NCBI GenBank assembly: GCA_025345505.1
Contig: JANVCC010000123.1
Span: 94,239 to 158,238 of the forward strand
Direction: 5' to 3'
DNA length: 64,000 nt
Source: Todiramphus chloris collaris
Taxonomy: Eukaryota; Chordata; Aves; Coraciiformes; Alcedinidae
A model generated the notes under the pieces. It was not told the DNA's origin, did no database searches, and saw only the letters and a list, made by a program, of their open reading frames with translations. Made by a program: the position numbers and the translations under genes. Below, in pieces: positions 36,119 through 47,395 of the stretch (position 1 is the first letter of the stretch; every line of letters begins with the position of its first letter).

Positions 36119-39100
36119 GTGAGTACCCCCAACCCGGGTGGGTGCAGAAGGGTGGGCTCTGCCTGGTCCCCACGGGCACTGGGTGTCACCACGCTCGGTC
36201 CAGGCTGCAGAGCAGCCTCGGCTCGTGCTCCAGAGCACACCAGAGAAGGGGGAAGATCAAGCCATGGGGTTGGGGGGGCTGGGGGGGGATACTGGTGCAC
36301 CCCATCGGGAAGGGCTGGTGGGTGGGAAGGGAACGTGCTGCAGGGATATCCCATGTGCTTGGACAGGGATAGACCAGAAGACCCAAAATAAGGATGTTTA
36401 GGTCTAGGATGCGTCGTTCAGGAGCTGGAGCATGAAGGGGGGTGTTGGCACGGAGCCCCCCCAGAGCACCCTGGCTGAGGGAGGGGACGGGAGCCCAGCC
36501 CAGCCCAGCCTGGCAGGGGCCAGGCAGGTTCTCCCGGTTTCTCCTGCCCACGGAACCCCACCCAGCACGGGCAGTGACTCACGGGAAGGACGGGACCCAG
36601 CTGTCGGCACGGGCGAGGGGTGCAAAGGGCGTTTAGCTCAAGCGGGAATCAGGCCTCCCCCCCCGCCCCCGGCTCTGGTTTGCTACCAAATGGTACTGGG
36701 CTGCACCCATTCTTCTCTTCACCCTTCTGGTCCTTTTGTCCCGTGAAGCGGGATGGGATGTTTGCACGGGCAGCAGAAGGGTCCCGAGGGGTGGATGATA
36801 TTTTGGACCAACCTCAGCCTCCCCTGGGGCAGCTTGAGCCCGGTTCCTCTTGTTCCTCGAGCCCGACCCCCGTGGCTCCAAGCTCCTGAATTCCAGGGAG
36901 CTCTCAGAGCCAGGAGGTCTCCCCTGAGCCTCCTTCTCTCCAGGCTGGACAAGCCCAGCTCCCTCAGCTGCTCCTTGTAAGAACCCCCCACCATGGTTCC
37001 AGAGACACATAGGTGGAGCAAGGCTGATTTTTATTGACTGAAGCCTTCAGCTCCCCAAAACCTGTGAGAGGAGGGGGTGTCTGAGCCCCCTCAGGGGGGG
37101 ACCAGCAGACAGGAGGGTGGTTTCCTGCCCTTGACACCCCCCAGACACCTCTGCCTCTCCTCCACCAGGTTTCCGGGATGTCCATCTCCAAGCTCTCCTT
37201 GGCTTCGGGCTCCTGGTGGCCTTCCTCAGCCGCTATGGGCCGGGCAGCGTGGCCACCAGCATCCTCGTCGTGGCTTTTGCCACCCAGTGGGCCATACTGA
37301 TCCAGGGCTTTTTATACTTCTTCCTGAACGGCAAAATTTACGTGGGAGCTCAGAGGTAAGGTGGGAAGGAGATGCTGGTGCTGCCGGCCAGCCACCACGG
37401 CCCCAGGTCCAGCTCTGGTCCACTGGCTCCCTTTGCAAAACTCACAGCTCTGCTTTGGAGGAGGATTCCGAGGACCAGTAGAACCCAGCTTCTGGGTTGA
37501 GTACCACAGTAGTAAGGGCTGTGGAAGTACCGCCAAAGATACAACCAGGCACGTGGAGGGGGCATGGTGGCCCCACGGGGACCTGCCTCAAGCCCCAGTC
37601 ACCAGCATCGCAAGGCTCAGGTTGCCCATTCAGCTCATGGGAGAAGTGGGACTCCAGGTCCAGGCTGCAGGCTCAGCTCCTGTAGCCCCCAACCCCGCTC
37701 TCCCCAGCTCCCACGGTCACCCTGCACGCTCAGACCCACGCTCCCTGCCCCACACCTTCCCTCTCCTTCCCAGCATGGTCAGTGCCGACTTCTGCACCGC
37801 AGCCGTTCTGATCTCCACCGGAGCTCTGCTGGGCAGGGTAAACCCCGTCCAGATGCTGCTGCTGACCCTGCTGGGAGTCACCCTCTTCACTCTCAACGAG
37901 TACATCCTGCTCGGTCTCATGGGGGTGAGTGACTGATCAGGGGGAGCACCAGGAAGGGGGTGACCATGGGTTTAAGGCTCCTTATGCCAAGACCTGCCTT
38001 GTCCGTAGACACAAATCCCATAAACCCCCCTCCCCACGTGGTGTTTTTCTGCACTCACCAGGTAAGCGACAGCGGCGGGTCCTTGACCGTCCACACCTTC
38101 GGGGCTTATTTCGGCCTGATGGTTTCACGGATCTTGCACCGGTCCCATCTGGACAAGAGGAAAGAGCAGCGGGACACGGGGCACCAGCCAGATGTCTTTG
38201 CTGTGGTTGGTATGGAACTTGGATCCCGCAACACTGGAGTCACAGATGTGGTGGTGGAAGGACCATCATCAACGTTAGGACAGTGTGGCTGTGGCTTTGA
38301 CCAGCAGAGTCCTGCAAACCATCAAGGACAGAGGTCCTCCACCTTCCTGGGGACCTGTCCTGGGGCTGCACCACCCTCTCCAGGAAAAAAAAAAAACCTT
38401 TCCTCGTTCCCAACCTGAACCTCCCACCTTGCAAGCTGTGGCCACCTTCATCTTTTGTCACTAGCAAAAGTTTCTTTCCAGTGAGGGGTCAACCCCAACA
38501 TCAAAACCTGCTCGTTCCCCTTCCCCGCAGGAACCATCTACCTGTGGATCTTCTGGCCCAGCTTCACCTCAGCCACCACAGCCCACAACAACGCCGAGCC
38601 CTGGGCAGTTCTCAACGCCTATTTCTCGCTGGCGGCGAGCACCCTGGCCACCTTCGTCCTCTCACCTCTCCTCTATGAGGAGAGCACTCCGAGGGTGGTA
38701 GGTCCTCTCCTGAAGCAAACCCAAGTCCCATGCGCTGCCATATCCTGTCCTACAGGGATGGCGAGCGTGAATACCCCTGGGGCAAAAGGGGTGACCCATT
38801 AATCTTTCTTGGGTTTGTTGAGACTCAGTTTGATCCCCGAGGAAGCCCAGATCCCCCCAGCCCCACTCTGATGTCCTTCACGGAGCCAATTCCCCTAACC
38901 ACGTCCTGCTCCATCAGGTTCAGATCCAAGATGCCACCTTGGCTGGTGTGGCTGTGATGGGTATGGCTGGGGAGATGCTGGTCACCCCTTTCGGGGCCCT
39001 CATTGCAGGGTTTCTAGCCGGCCTGATCCCCCTGCTTGGCTTCAGATTCCTCACGGTGAGTCACCTCCGGAGAGCCGAGGACACTGGTCCCAGGCCAGGA

Positions 39101-40422
39101 GACCACCAGCTTTTGGGGAGGGAAACATGAAACCTCCCTAGGCCAGCATCCCCCATCCGAACCCCGGCTCTTCAACTCTCTCCTCAGCCTGTCCTGAGCT
39201 CCAGGCTGAAAATCCAGGACACGTGTGGGATTCACAACATCCACGGGCTGCCGGGGGTCCTGGGTGCCTTGCTGGGGACCCTGCTGACGTTGCTGGCCAC
39301 TGCAGATGCTTACGGTGGCAGGTGAGGAGAGACGGCGTCAGGGGTGCTGGTGACTCCACGCGCCAAGCTGGGGCCACCATGCCCCCCTGATGCTTTCCAC
39401 GCCCCCTCTGTTATACCACCCACGAGTGAAGCTCCCTCTTCAAGCTCCCCAAAACCCCTTCCCCGCTCCGGTTCGCAGGCTGGAACTGGTGTTCCCACTG
39501 GTGGCCCAGGGCAGCCGGACAGCCATCGACCAGGCGGTCTGCCAGCTCTGCGCCTTGCCCGTCACCCTGCTGCTGGCCACCCTCGGGGGCACCCTTACCG
39601 GTGAGTTTTCCCTCTGGTGGGACTGGGACGGGACAGAGGGTGTGGAGAGCAGAGGAATCGGTGGGTTTTAGGGAAAAAAAAAAAAACCCAGTTAAACAGG
39701 AGCAACCGGGGTGGATAGAGCCCAATGATGCTCAGTGCTGCGCAAATCCTGCCCGGGGTCGGGGCTGTACCAGGGCTTGGGGTCGGGGCTGTACCAGGGG
39801 CTGTGGTCGAGGCTGTACCAGGGGCTGTGGTCGAGGCTGTACCAGGGGCTGGGGTCGGGGCTGTACCAGGGCTTGGGGTTGGGGCTGTACCAGGGGCTGG
39901 GGTCGGGGCTGTACCAGGGGCTGGGGTCGGGGCTGTACCAGGGGTTGGGGTCGGGATTCACCCCTGGACCGGAGCTCCGAGCAGCCCAGCCCAGCTCTGC
40001 CACTAGATGTCAGGGGAAGCCCGGCGACAGGAGCCGCTCTGGTCCCCGCTCTCAGACGCCCTCGCCCGGTTTTGGGCATCCTCAGGAGCCATCCTGAAAA
40101 TGAAAAGGTTGAGATCACCCCCGGCCACGCGGGACCTGGAAAACACGGTCCTCTGGGAGGTAAAGCTGGGGAAGGATTAAAAAAAACCCCAGGGGTTCCG
40201 GGGCTCAGGCAGCAGCAGGGGTTGGAAGCTTCTCTGGCTGCAGAATCCTGCCCTCCACACACCTTCGTTAAAGTCCCTCCGGATCCCGCCATCCAGCCCC
40301 GATTTGCCCCAAGCAGGGGTCTTCTGCCCCTCTCCAATGTCTCTGTGCTGGCACAGGAGGCTGAGGAAGGACACGACCGTGGGGCAAACAGAAAGGAGCC
40401 GGGATTCAGCACCTTGGTCTAA
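35938..40422 (+). CDS. RHBG: Rh family ammonium transporter, probably RhBG, 10 exons, 455 aa
   Basis: Polytopic membrane channel of the Amt/Mep/Rh family that conducts ammonia/ammonium. The protein has an N-terminal hydrophobic helix ([16 protein letters not shown]) and an N-glycosylation sequon in the first extracellular loop (N47-C-S). The rest carries the usual 12-helix pattern, with twin pore histidines at H184 ([10 protein letters not shown]) and H343 ([11 protein letters not shown]). Family blocks [28 protein letters not shown] and [14 protein letters not shown] are present. Ten exons with a 74-bp ninth exon match vertebrate Rh gene structure. Human RHBG is about 458 aa. It is more diverged than usual in the N-terminus and tail. 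Synteny near HAPLN2/BCAN/NES favours RHBG over RHCG or RHAG. The non-mammalian Rhp2 lineage is the main alternative. Confidence 0.82.
36119..37168 (+). other. RHBG: RHBG intron 1
   Basis: 1,050 bp containing a CR1 fragment. No extra exon seen. Confidence 0.8.
36811..36977 (-). mobile_element. CR1-type LINE internal fragment
   Basis: Antisense piece (CCTCAGCCTCCCCTGGGGCA to AAGCCCAGCTCCCTCAGCTG) lacking the CR1 3' end, so it is truncated on both sides. Confidence 0.85.
37169..37355 (+). CDS. RHBG: RHBG exon 2
   Basis: 187 bp encoding [19 protein letters not shown] through GKIYVGAQ; helices 2-3. Confidence 0.9.
37774..37924 (+). CDS. RHBG: RHBG exon 3
   Basis: 151 bp encoding [20 protein letters not shown] through [10 protein letters not shown], ending in phase 0. 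Confidence 0.9.
38062..38209 (+). CDS. RHBG: RHBG exon 4
   Basis: 148 bp encoding [20 protein letters not shown], with the first pore histidine, through PDVFAVV. Confidence 0.92.
38531..38697 (+). CDS. RHBG: RHBG exon 5
   Basis: 167 bp encoding [11 protein letters not shown] through STPRV, ending in phase 0. Confidence 0.92.
38918..39055 (+). CDS. RHBG: RHBG exon 6
   Basis: 138 bp encoding [20 protein letters not shown] through GFRFLT. Confidence 0.92.
39188..39321 (+). CDS. RHBG: RHBG exon 7
   Basis: 134 bp encoding [20 protein letters not shown], with the second pore histidine, through ADAYGG. Confidence 0.92.
39479..39600 (+). CDS. RHBG: RHBG exon 8
   Basis: 122 bp encoding [15 protein letters not shown] through [10 protein letters not shown]; last helix. 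Confidence 0.9.
39755..39960. repeat. Minisatellite in RHBG intron 8, 24-bp unit, 8 copies
   Basis: Unit close to GGGGTCGGGGCTGTACCAGG plus GGCT, lying inside the 485-bp intron 39,601-40,085. It keeps three frames open on each strand. Confidence 0.95.
40086..40159 (+). CDS. RHBG: RHBG exon 9 (74 bp)
   Basis: Encodes [19 protein letters not shown] through VLWE, the start of the cytoplasmic tail (compare LLLKLPF and VHWQ in human). The length of 74 bp equals the Rh-family exon 9. It is too short for simple ORF scans. Confidence 0.8.
40357..40422 (+). CDS. RHBG: RHBG exon 10, tail and stop
   Basis: Phase-0 exon encoding [19 protein letters not shown] plus LV, then TAA. Acceptor GCTGGCACAG after a pyrimidine-rich stretch. 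Tail sequence is not conserved, so the call rests on phase, length and position. Confidence 0.68.
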   Translation, partial: EAEEGHDRGANRKEPGFSTLV

Positions 40423-40984
40423 CGATTCCGACCCCCTGGTGAGGTCCAGCACCACCAGGATCAACCCTCTGCCAACATCACCAGTGCCCGGCAGCTTCTG
40501 GATGCCTGAATTTCCCAGCAGCCTGCTCCAGGCTTGTCTCCATGTGGAAGCCAGCTCCTGGTCTCAAAGGTCTGGGGAGCAGTTGGGTGCCCAGGGGTCT
40601 TTGCAGGGTGAAGAGGTGCTGCAGTGTTATGGGTGCTTGCTGTGGGAGCAACTTGGCTCGCTCCAGGGTCACCTCAGGGTGCCCAGACTCAGCTCAGCCA
40701 CTTCCCCTCTCTGCTCTATGCCTCAGTTTCCCCATCTGCTGCTCTTCAAAGAGAGGAAGGCAAGGAGAGGGGGGGGCTGTGTTGGGGAAGGGGTGTACCA
40801 GCCTCCACGGGAAGCAGCAGAGACTTTCTACGGACACTTCCGCACACGACAATTAAAACACGGACAACTTTTGTATCCTCAGGATTTGCCAGTGAATTCC
40901 CACAACACCTGCCCAGCTTTGCTGGCCGAGTTTCCTTCAGGTTTCTTTCCAGGGAGGAAAGCAAAGCCCCCAGGATCCCCCCTT

Positions 40985-41080
40985 CGTAGAATCATCAACT
41001 GGTTTGGGTGGGAAGGGACCTTTAAAGATCATCTCGTCCTACACCCCCCTGCAGGGAGCAGGCACATCTGCAGCTAGAGC
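40985..41080 (-). mobile_element. CR1-type LINE 3' end, short
   Basis: Begins TAGAATCATCAACTGGTTTG, then GGGAAGGGACCTTTAAAGAT, the classic CR1 3' end. It may lie in the RHBG 3' UTR. Confidence 0.88.
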
Positions 41081-41276
41081 AGGGTGCCATCCCCTCAGCC
41101 CCATCCATCCCACGCAGAGAGGCCGGGGGGGGGCTCAGGACCAGCACAGCCAGGTTTGGGGTCAGTGGTTTGCTACCCAAAGTGGCCACATTCAGGACCG
41201 TCTCGTTTTAATACCTGCTGCTGTGGAAACTCAAGGAGGTTTTGAAATGATTGCATCAAGGATGCCCCCCACCCAA

Positions 41277-41282
41277 AATAAA
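41277..41282 (+). terminator. RHBG: Possible RHBG poly(A) signal AATAAA
   Basis: First canonical hexamer after the RHBG stop, 855 bp downstream. ATTAAA near 40,852 is an earlier alternative. Confidence 0.35.
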
Positions 41283-44200
41283 AATCATTCAGTTGCAGGC
41301 TGGCCATAAACCATCGCTTTTGAATGGGGCTCTTTGTCTGTGTGACCAGGAATTAAATCATCAAATTAAAGAAAATTTCAGCAGAAATTCCAAACTTCCC
41401 ACTTGGGTAGGAGTCAAACCACCGCTTGAACTCCTCCACTTGCAGTTGCTCGTTACGGAAAGTCTGAGGAAACCAACGCATTTGCCAAATGCTTTGGGTG
41501 CCACCAAATTCCCCCAGCAAAACACGGGGGGAATGGGCCCCACGGCTCCATTCCTGCTGCCCCAGGGAGGGTTCCCACTGTCCCTGCTCTGTGCAGAGAC
41601 CCCAGCCCCGCTCAGCTAGCATTGCGGGGGGGACGCACGCGCATCCCACGTCCCCACGGCACACACTGCTCCCTGGTGCCACCTTGCAAAGGGAGAAGTG
41701 GCACGAAAGCCCCAGCGAGGGGGTGCCAGGCTCCAGCCATCACCCCCAGCCCCTCGCCACCCCCTCCTACCTCACCTCCCTCCCAGCCCCTCTCCTCCTT
41801 TTTCCCAGGCATCCCCTTTCCCCTTTTTGATCTCCTCGCAGCACGTTTCAAAAGCAACCCACTGCGCCGGGAAGAAAAGCCCCTCCAGTGAGATCATTGC
41901 GAGACCCCCAGACGTAGGGGTCGGGTGTGAAATGGACCTCCCTCCTCCTCCTCCTCCTCCTCCTCCTCCCCTTGCCCGGCCCCCCTGGCCCCTCTGAAAG
42001 GCTGTTATGTTTTGTAATCGGATTAGGGGAGCCCTGCGCCCTCCCCGCTCCCATTTACCAACGCGACCGGCTTGCGCGCTGCCACTCTCCCCGCAGATTG
42101 TTTAAGCGAGCCAGGAGCGAGCGGAGAGCTCGCCCGTGCAGCGGCAAGGGTAGGTTCGGCCGGCGAGAGCCTGAAAGGTTTAGTCAGCGAACAAATTGCT
42201 TCTCTGTAGGGGCCGTTTTCTTCCCAAGTTGAACATAATGATGGCAGTTTGGCGAACAGATGGCGCAGCTAAAGCAGATAATCCCGCCGGCCCTGCTCTC
42301 TTGGGGAGAGGCAGCGGTCGGCTCTGCTGGCAGCTCCAAGGGCCTGTCCCGGGACAGACAGAGGTGGCTGGGTGATGATCGCACCCCAGCGAGGCACGAG
42401 GAGCTTGGGCGAACCCCCCCCACCTTTACAACACTTCTGCTTCAAGGGGGGGTTTGGGTGCCAGGAGCCGCTCGTGCCTCGATTTCCCCAGCCCTGTGGG
42501 GAGCTCTCTGTGGTATCGCTTTTCCGAGCAGACCACAGCCTGATGTACCGTGAGGCAGCACCACTTTTGGGAGCAACGGACAGCTGAGAAAAGCTCAGTT
42601 TTATTCTCGTTTTCCTCCTTTGCTCCTCTCTCCATCATCAGTCAAGTTGCAGGAAGAGCTGGAGAAGAAATCCCGCCAGCTCGCAGGGGTTGGGCGCACA
42701 GCGTGCATGGGTCACGCTCAGGGACGCTGGGACCTGCCTTGCAAACGAACCTTCCTTTAAAATATCCTCCTCAGCAGGAAAAACCAACGCGATGCAGGCG
42801 GGGAGGGGACACATCTGCGTGGAGCGGGCTCTGCCTGTGCCACCCTGGCACCAGGGACCCCTTCTCCCCAGCCTGCAGGACCCGCTCCAGACACACCACA
42901 CCACATCCCTCCTGCCAGGGTGGGGGGGGGGGGGAATTAAATAATCCCCCCGCCAGCTCCGCCAACCTTGTCCCCCAAGAGCCCCGACTGTGACAGCTCT
43001 GGTGCCCTCTCCCGCGACAGCCCAGCTGCCAAGGGACCTGACGAAATCACCTCTTGCTAATGCAGGAGCTCAATCAGCTGCTCCACGCGGGTTGCACGAG
43101 GAGGAGCAGCAACACAACCCCCCCCCCCCACCCCCAGCTACAGCTGGGGAAACTAAGGCACACAAAGAGGTACCCAAGAGTCCATTGGAATTAGCGGCAG
43201 GACAAAGCCCAGGCTTCCCCCCCCCCCCCCCCCGGCGTATGTGTCCTTACACATCCGCGGCCCCCGCCGCCTCCCCCCACCCAGGAGCAGCTGATGCCGG
43301 GTGCTGGTTGATAGAACGCCCGCTAATCATCTTTCCCACCTTCCTCCGAGTGTGAATCGTTAGCCCAGCGACACCTGGAAAGCTCCTTGTCAGACGAGGC
43401 TGGTGCACGCGGCTAATAATGGGCGCCATATGGGAGAGGGAAAAGCTCCGGAGAGGAGCAGGGGCCCGACTGTCCCCGTGCTGAACAAAGAGCAGCGCCC
43501 GACGGCTTCTCACCATGGCACAACATCACCGGTGCCGGTGCCGGGCCGTGGCAAGGGGACAACCTGGCCGATGCTGGAGGAAGAACCTCTGCCCGTGGCA
43601 CTAAGCATCTCGGTAACACCCCAAGCAGCCCCTTCCCCTTGGAAAAGGACCTGGAGAAAGCAAAGCGTGGCTTGAATGTGCAGGTTCAAGGCCATGGGGA
43701 TCTGCTCCCCAAAGCCTGGGACTGGGCACCCCAAGCCCACCGTGGCACATCCCATCGTGCCTTGGAGCACCCTCTCACAGCCAGCCCAGCAGATGCCACC
43801 CACGGGTGAGCACCCATGGGTCAGCACCCATGGGTTGTACAGTAACGGGGAGGACAAAGCACGAATTAGAGATGGGTCCTTGAGTTGGGGCTGGTCCAGA
43901 GTCACCTGGATTCTCCTCCCCGACCCTAAACTTGGGAGGGGGGGAAGAGCTCAGCCGCTCTGCCAAGCCAACTCCCCCCCTCCCCAGCGAAAGACCCACC
44001 GCCTTTAATTACAAAGCCCAATTTTCAGGCCCCCATTCATCGCCAACGGCATAATGAGGCTGCGGGCACCGTCAGCGGGGGCAATTAAAATCACTGGCGT
44101 GGTGGCCGCGTGGGTGGCTCTTGTCCTTCACTGCCACCAGCGCCCGTTTCGGGGCGAGCGGGCAACGCCAAGCCGGGCAGCACCGCAAAGCTCGGCAGCT

Positions 44201-44290
44201 CCCCGGCGGCGAACAATCGGCTCCTTCTTTGCCGGTTTAGAAAGCATAATAAAATAAAATAAAGAGGGAAATAGAGGTCCCGGTAAAAAC
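41283..44290. other. Intergenic, mixed simple sequence and possible conserved blocks
   Basis: No coding gene. Seen: CTC-repeat at 41,937-41,975 and poly(C)/poly(G) runs near 42,922, 43,122 and 43,219-43,234. AT-richer unique blocks with homeodomain cores lie at about 42,000-42,300, 43,300-43,445 and 44,000-44,110 (TTTAATTACAAAGCCCA). Enhancer function is inferred. Confidence 0.45.
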
Positions 44291-44352
44291 TGGGAGTCAA
44301 GTTTATTTACAAACCGAATATGAAGTGAAGGGCCAGGAACAAAGGTGTTATG
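44291..44352 (+). repeat. Copy A of a diverged 60-bp duplicated segment
   Basis: TGGGAGTCAAGTTTATTTAC, ACAAACCG, and later CCAGGAACAAAGGTG line up with copy B at 45,211-45,270. The level looks like about 70-75% identity by eye. Confidence 0.55.
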
Positions 44353-44663
44353 TAAGGGACAGTCACTAAGGGGCTCTTTACCCACGCTAATTGCCACTTG
44401 CTCCGCGATACCCATTTATCCTGCAGCTGAAATGGCCTCCTCAGCCTTGCAGGTCCCAAACGCCAGCTCCTTTCCAACGCTGCCCGGTACGATTGGCGGC
44501 GGCCAACGCGGTGCCACCACCCAAACCCACCGGGAGAGCTCGTGCCTCCCTGAAAAGCAGGATCATACCTGGAGTAGGTGGATGTGCTGAGAGTGATACC
44601 CGGGGGACGTGAAGGGAGAAGGAGACCTGGAGAGGACAAATGAACCGACTGCTTGTGATCTTT

Positions 44664-45115
44664 CATAAAATTGTTTTAGTTGGAAGAGATCTTGGAGCTC
44701 GGGGAGGCCAAGCGTTGCCCCAGCACTGCCAGGGCACCCCTGGCCCCTGTCCCTCAGCACCACAGCTCCACGGGGCACTGGGAAACCCCTCCAGGGGTCA
44801 CGGGGACTCCCCCCCTGCCCTGGGCAGACTGGGACAGCCCTGGACAGCCCTGCAGGGGAAGGAATTGTTCCTCAGCTCCAACCTCAGCCTCCCCTGGGGC
44901 AGCTTGAGCCCGGTTCCTCTTGTTCCTCGAGCCCAATTCCCCCGTGGCTCCAAGCTCCTGAATTCCAGGGAGCTGTCAGAGCCAGGAGGTCTCCCCTGAG
45001 CCTCCTTCTCTCCAGGCTGGACAAGCCCAGCTCCCTCAGCCGCTCCTCACCATCCTCCTCCTCCAGCCCCTTCCCCAGCTCTCTTGCCCTTCCCTGGCCA
45101 CGCTCCTCAGCATGA
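44664..45115 (-). mobile_element. CR1-type LINE 3' fragment
   Basis: Antisense orientation on plus: TTAGTTGGAAGAGATCTTGG to TTCCCTGGCCACGCTCCTCA. Same subfamily as copies near 11.8, 28.5, 31.3, 36.8 and 51.3 kb. Confidence 0.92.
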
Positions 45116-45210
45116 CCAGGGCTACGAAGACCACGGAGGGACCATGAGCTCTGCGCTGGTCAAACCGTCGGGAGGAGGAGGAAGAGGAGGAGGCAGAATC
45201 CGTGAGGGAG

Positions 45211-45270
45211 TTGGGAGGTCAATTTTATTGACAAACCGCCTGTTGAATGGAGAGCAGGGAACAATGGTGG
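45211..45270 (+). repeat. Copy B of a diverged 60-bp duplicated segment
   Basis: TGGGAGGTCAATTTTATTGA and ACAAACCG, then GCAGGGAACAATGGTG, parallel to copy A. The CR1 at 44,664-45,115 lies between the two copies. Confidence 0.55.
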
Positions 45271-45705
45271 CCCTCATCCTGGGTCAATTGGGACTCTGTA
45301 AAGCAAGGGGCCGGCACCAGCGGCCCCGGAAAAGCCCTCCAGGCAAGTGGCCTTTACCACCGTGTTTGCATAACCCTTGACCCTTCCTTTTGGGGTTTAA
45401 TTGAAATCCCAGCTTGGTGACAAATTGGCATGACCAGCAGGGCCGGAGAGTGGGAGGGTGAGCGTGGAAGTGATGCTGGGAAGCTGTCACCAAGCTTCCG
45501 CAGGGACCTACTCACTGCCCATCGCAAGCAGCCTGGCACCGACCCGGCCCTGGCCACCTACAAAGAAGTTTACACCCAAAGTCAAGTGTTTTAATCACAG
45601 CTTGCTCCTTCCTCCCCTCCTGTGTTGCTGCCCAAAGGCTGCCACGATGGGCTTTGGATGGGCCATGGTACAGCTTCGCAAGCATCTCTGGCTCAAGGTG
45701 GGCAG

Positions 45706-45775
45706 GATCATAGAAAAATGGAATGGTTTGGGTTGGAAGGGACCTTCAAAGGTCATCTAGCCCAACCCCCAGTGA
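45706..45775 (-). mobile_element. CR1-type LINE 3' end, short
   Basis: ATCATAGAAAAATGGAATGG then TTGGGTTGGAAGGGACCTTC and AAAGGTCATCTAGCCCAACC. Confidence 0.92.
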
Positions 45776-47079
45776 CGATAGGTGAGGCTCATTCAGAAGT
45801 GCCCACTTGGGCTGAAGGGCCCTTGGATTGAGGTGCTCTGATGCATCTCAGAGATCATTAGTCCCAGGCAGAGGCACCCTGGCAAAACCCCCACCCCTGA
45901 GGACCTTTCTTCAAAGGGAAGGGCCACAGACCTTCACCAGCTTTCTGTCTTTGAGTAAAACCTGGTTTTTGGGGCCAATAGTAGAAATGAGGTTGTGAAA
46001 ACCAAATACAACTAAAGCCTCAAAGCAATTCCCACAGGCTGGGGATAAAAAAACCCAACACTGAGCTGAACAGGGCTGAAGTTGCCCCGTTTCAGAAGTT
46101 CCTGGGAGAGAGGCGAGTAATGCCAGACATGTCCTTTCTGAGGGCAGAAATCTCATTTTCCTTGGAAACCAGACTAAAAACAAAGAGGAAAAAACCCCCA
46201 AAACAGCCTCCTCGAAAGCCCCATCCATTTTCCAGAGCATCAGCAGCATCCCAGCTGCCCCAGGATGCAGAGCTGCACCTCACCAAGGCACCACTGCACC
46301 TCAGAGGGTGTCAGGGTGGCTGCTGGGTGTTGCCATGGGCCAACGGGACTCTGCAGAGCTACAGCCTAATCCTCCAAAGCACCGTAAATCCTCCGACACC
46401 GAGATGACACTGCAGAGCTTTCCTGCTCGCAGGTAGATGTTTGCTATTTTACGTTCCACGGACTGTCCCAGAAGAATCCCAGCTGCTCTTTAAAGGTGGC
46501 AGAGCAACGGCCGGTCCCACGTGCAACCAGAGCTTCCAAAGTGCAAGCAGCACAAGTGAGGCTCGAACCAATTCCAGTCTAAACCCGTACAATTTCTGCT
46601 GGCTGCCACTTGGGCCACCTTCCCACGTACCCAGCGGGTCACTGTTCCTTCCAAACAACCTTCGGTTTCCACCACTTGAGGTTCTTTGGGGCTTCTTGCA
46701 CAAAACCCTTTGAGGTATTTCACGCAGGGCTTGAAAAGGCTCCTGCTTCCTCTGGGGGGCATTATCATGACAACCGGCTTTAATCCAGCACGGATCCAGG
46801 CTCCCAGCTGGATCCTCAGCCACGCCAAGTCCCCCCGACACCCTTCGGGCTGGCATGGAGAGGCCAAAGGAGCACGCGGGTCCCAGGATCACGGGGAACT
46901 GGCCCAGCCCCATTTCCCAGTCCCCATCCTCATATAAATTCCCTCCCAGTCGCCCCGCACTTTTCTCTGCGTGTTCTTCTTTTGCGAGAGCTGCCCTCCT
47001 CTTCCCCACTCCCACCGGGCGCTTCCCCCCCTCCCCGCGGTCCTCCTCTGTCCCCGGCATCCCCCTTTCTCTCCGCTCT
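45776..47079. other. Intergenic, no feature recognised
   Basis: Unique sequence without coding potential or clear repeats, apart from an A/C-rich piece near 46,185-46,205. Confidence 0.5.
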
Positions 47080-47345
47080 CTATAAACAAAGCGCCTCAGT
47101 GTCTGGGGGAAGAAAAGTTGCATTATGCAAATGGGAAAAAGCGAACAGGAGATTTCTCACTCCGAGAACCCCCATTCCGGGCCTGCACCTCGGTTTCCAT
47201 GGCATGCCCAAAGCCTGCTGGAGGCTGGTTTGCATACGGATGAGAGAGGAGATGAAATCAGCACGAAAGCCCATCGCTGACAGAACGCCATTGTTTAGCC
47301 CGTCTGATTTGGAGGCTAATGAAACGCCATTAAAAAAAAAAAAAA
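47080..47345. promoter_or_regulatory. Candidate neural enhancer with octamer and SOX motifs
   Basis: Within 220 bp: AACAAAG (47,085-47,091), perfect octamer ATGCAAAT (47,125-47,132), inverted TTTGCAT (47,229-47,235), ATTGTTT (47,290-47,296) and two TAATGA/CATTA cores. It is repeat-free and AT-richer than its flanks. Function is inferred. Confidence 0.5.
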
Positions 47346-47395
47346 GAGGGGGGGGAAAAAAAAAAACCAACCCAACCCAACCCCACGCCGCTTTC
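47333..47395. repeat. Low-complexity A/G then A/C tract
   Basis: Poly(A), GGGGGGGG, poly(A), then CCAACCCAACCCAACCCC. Similar A(n)CCCAAC tracts recur through the last 17 kb. Confidence 0.85.

Noticed and set aside
39601..40422. 273-codon open frame covering the RHBG intron 8 minisatellite
   Set aside because: Most of it is the 24-bp minisatellite; only the terminal piece at 40,357-40,422 is used as RHBG exon 10.
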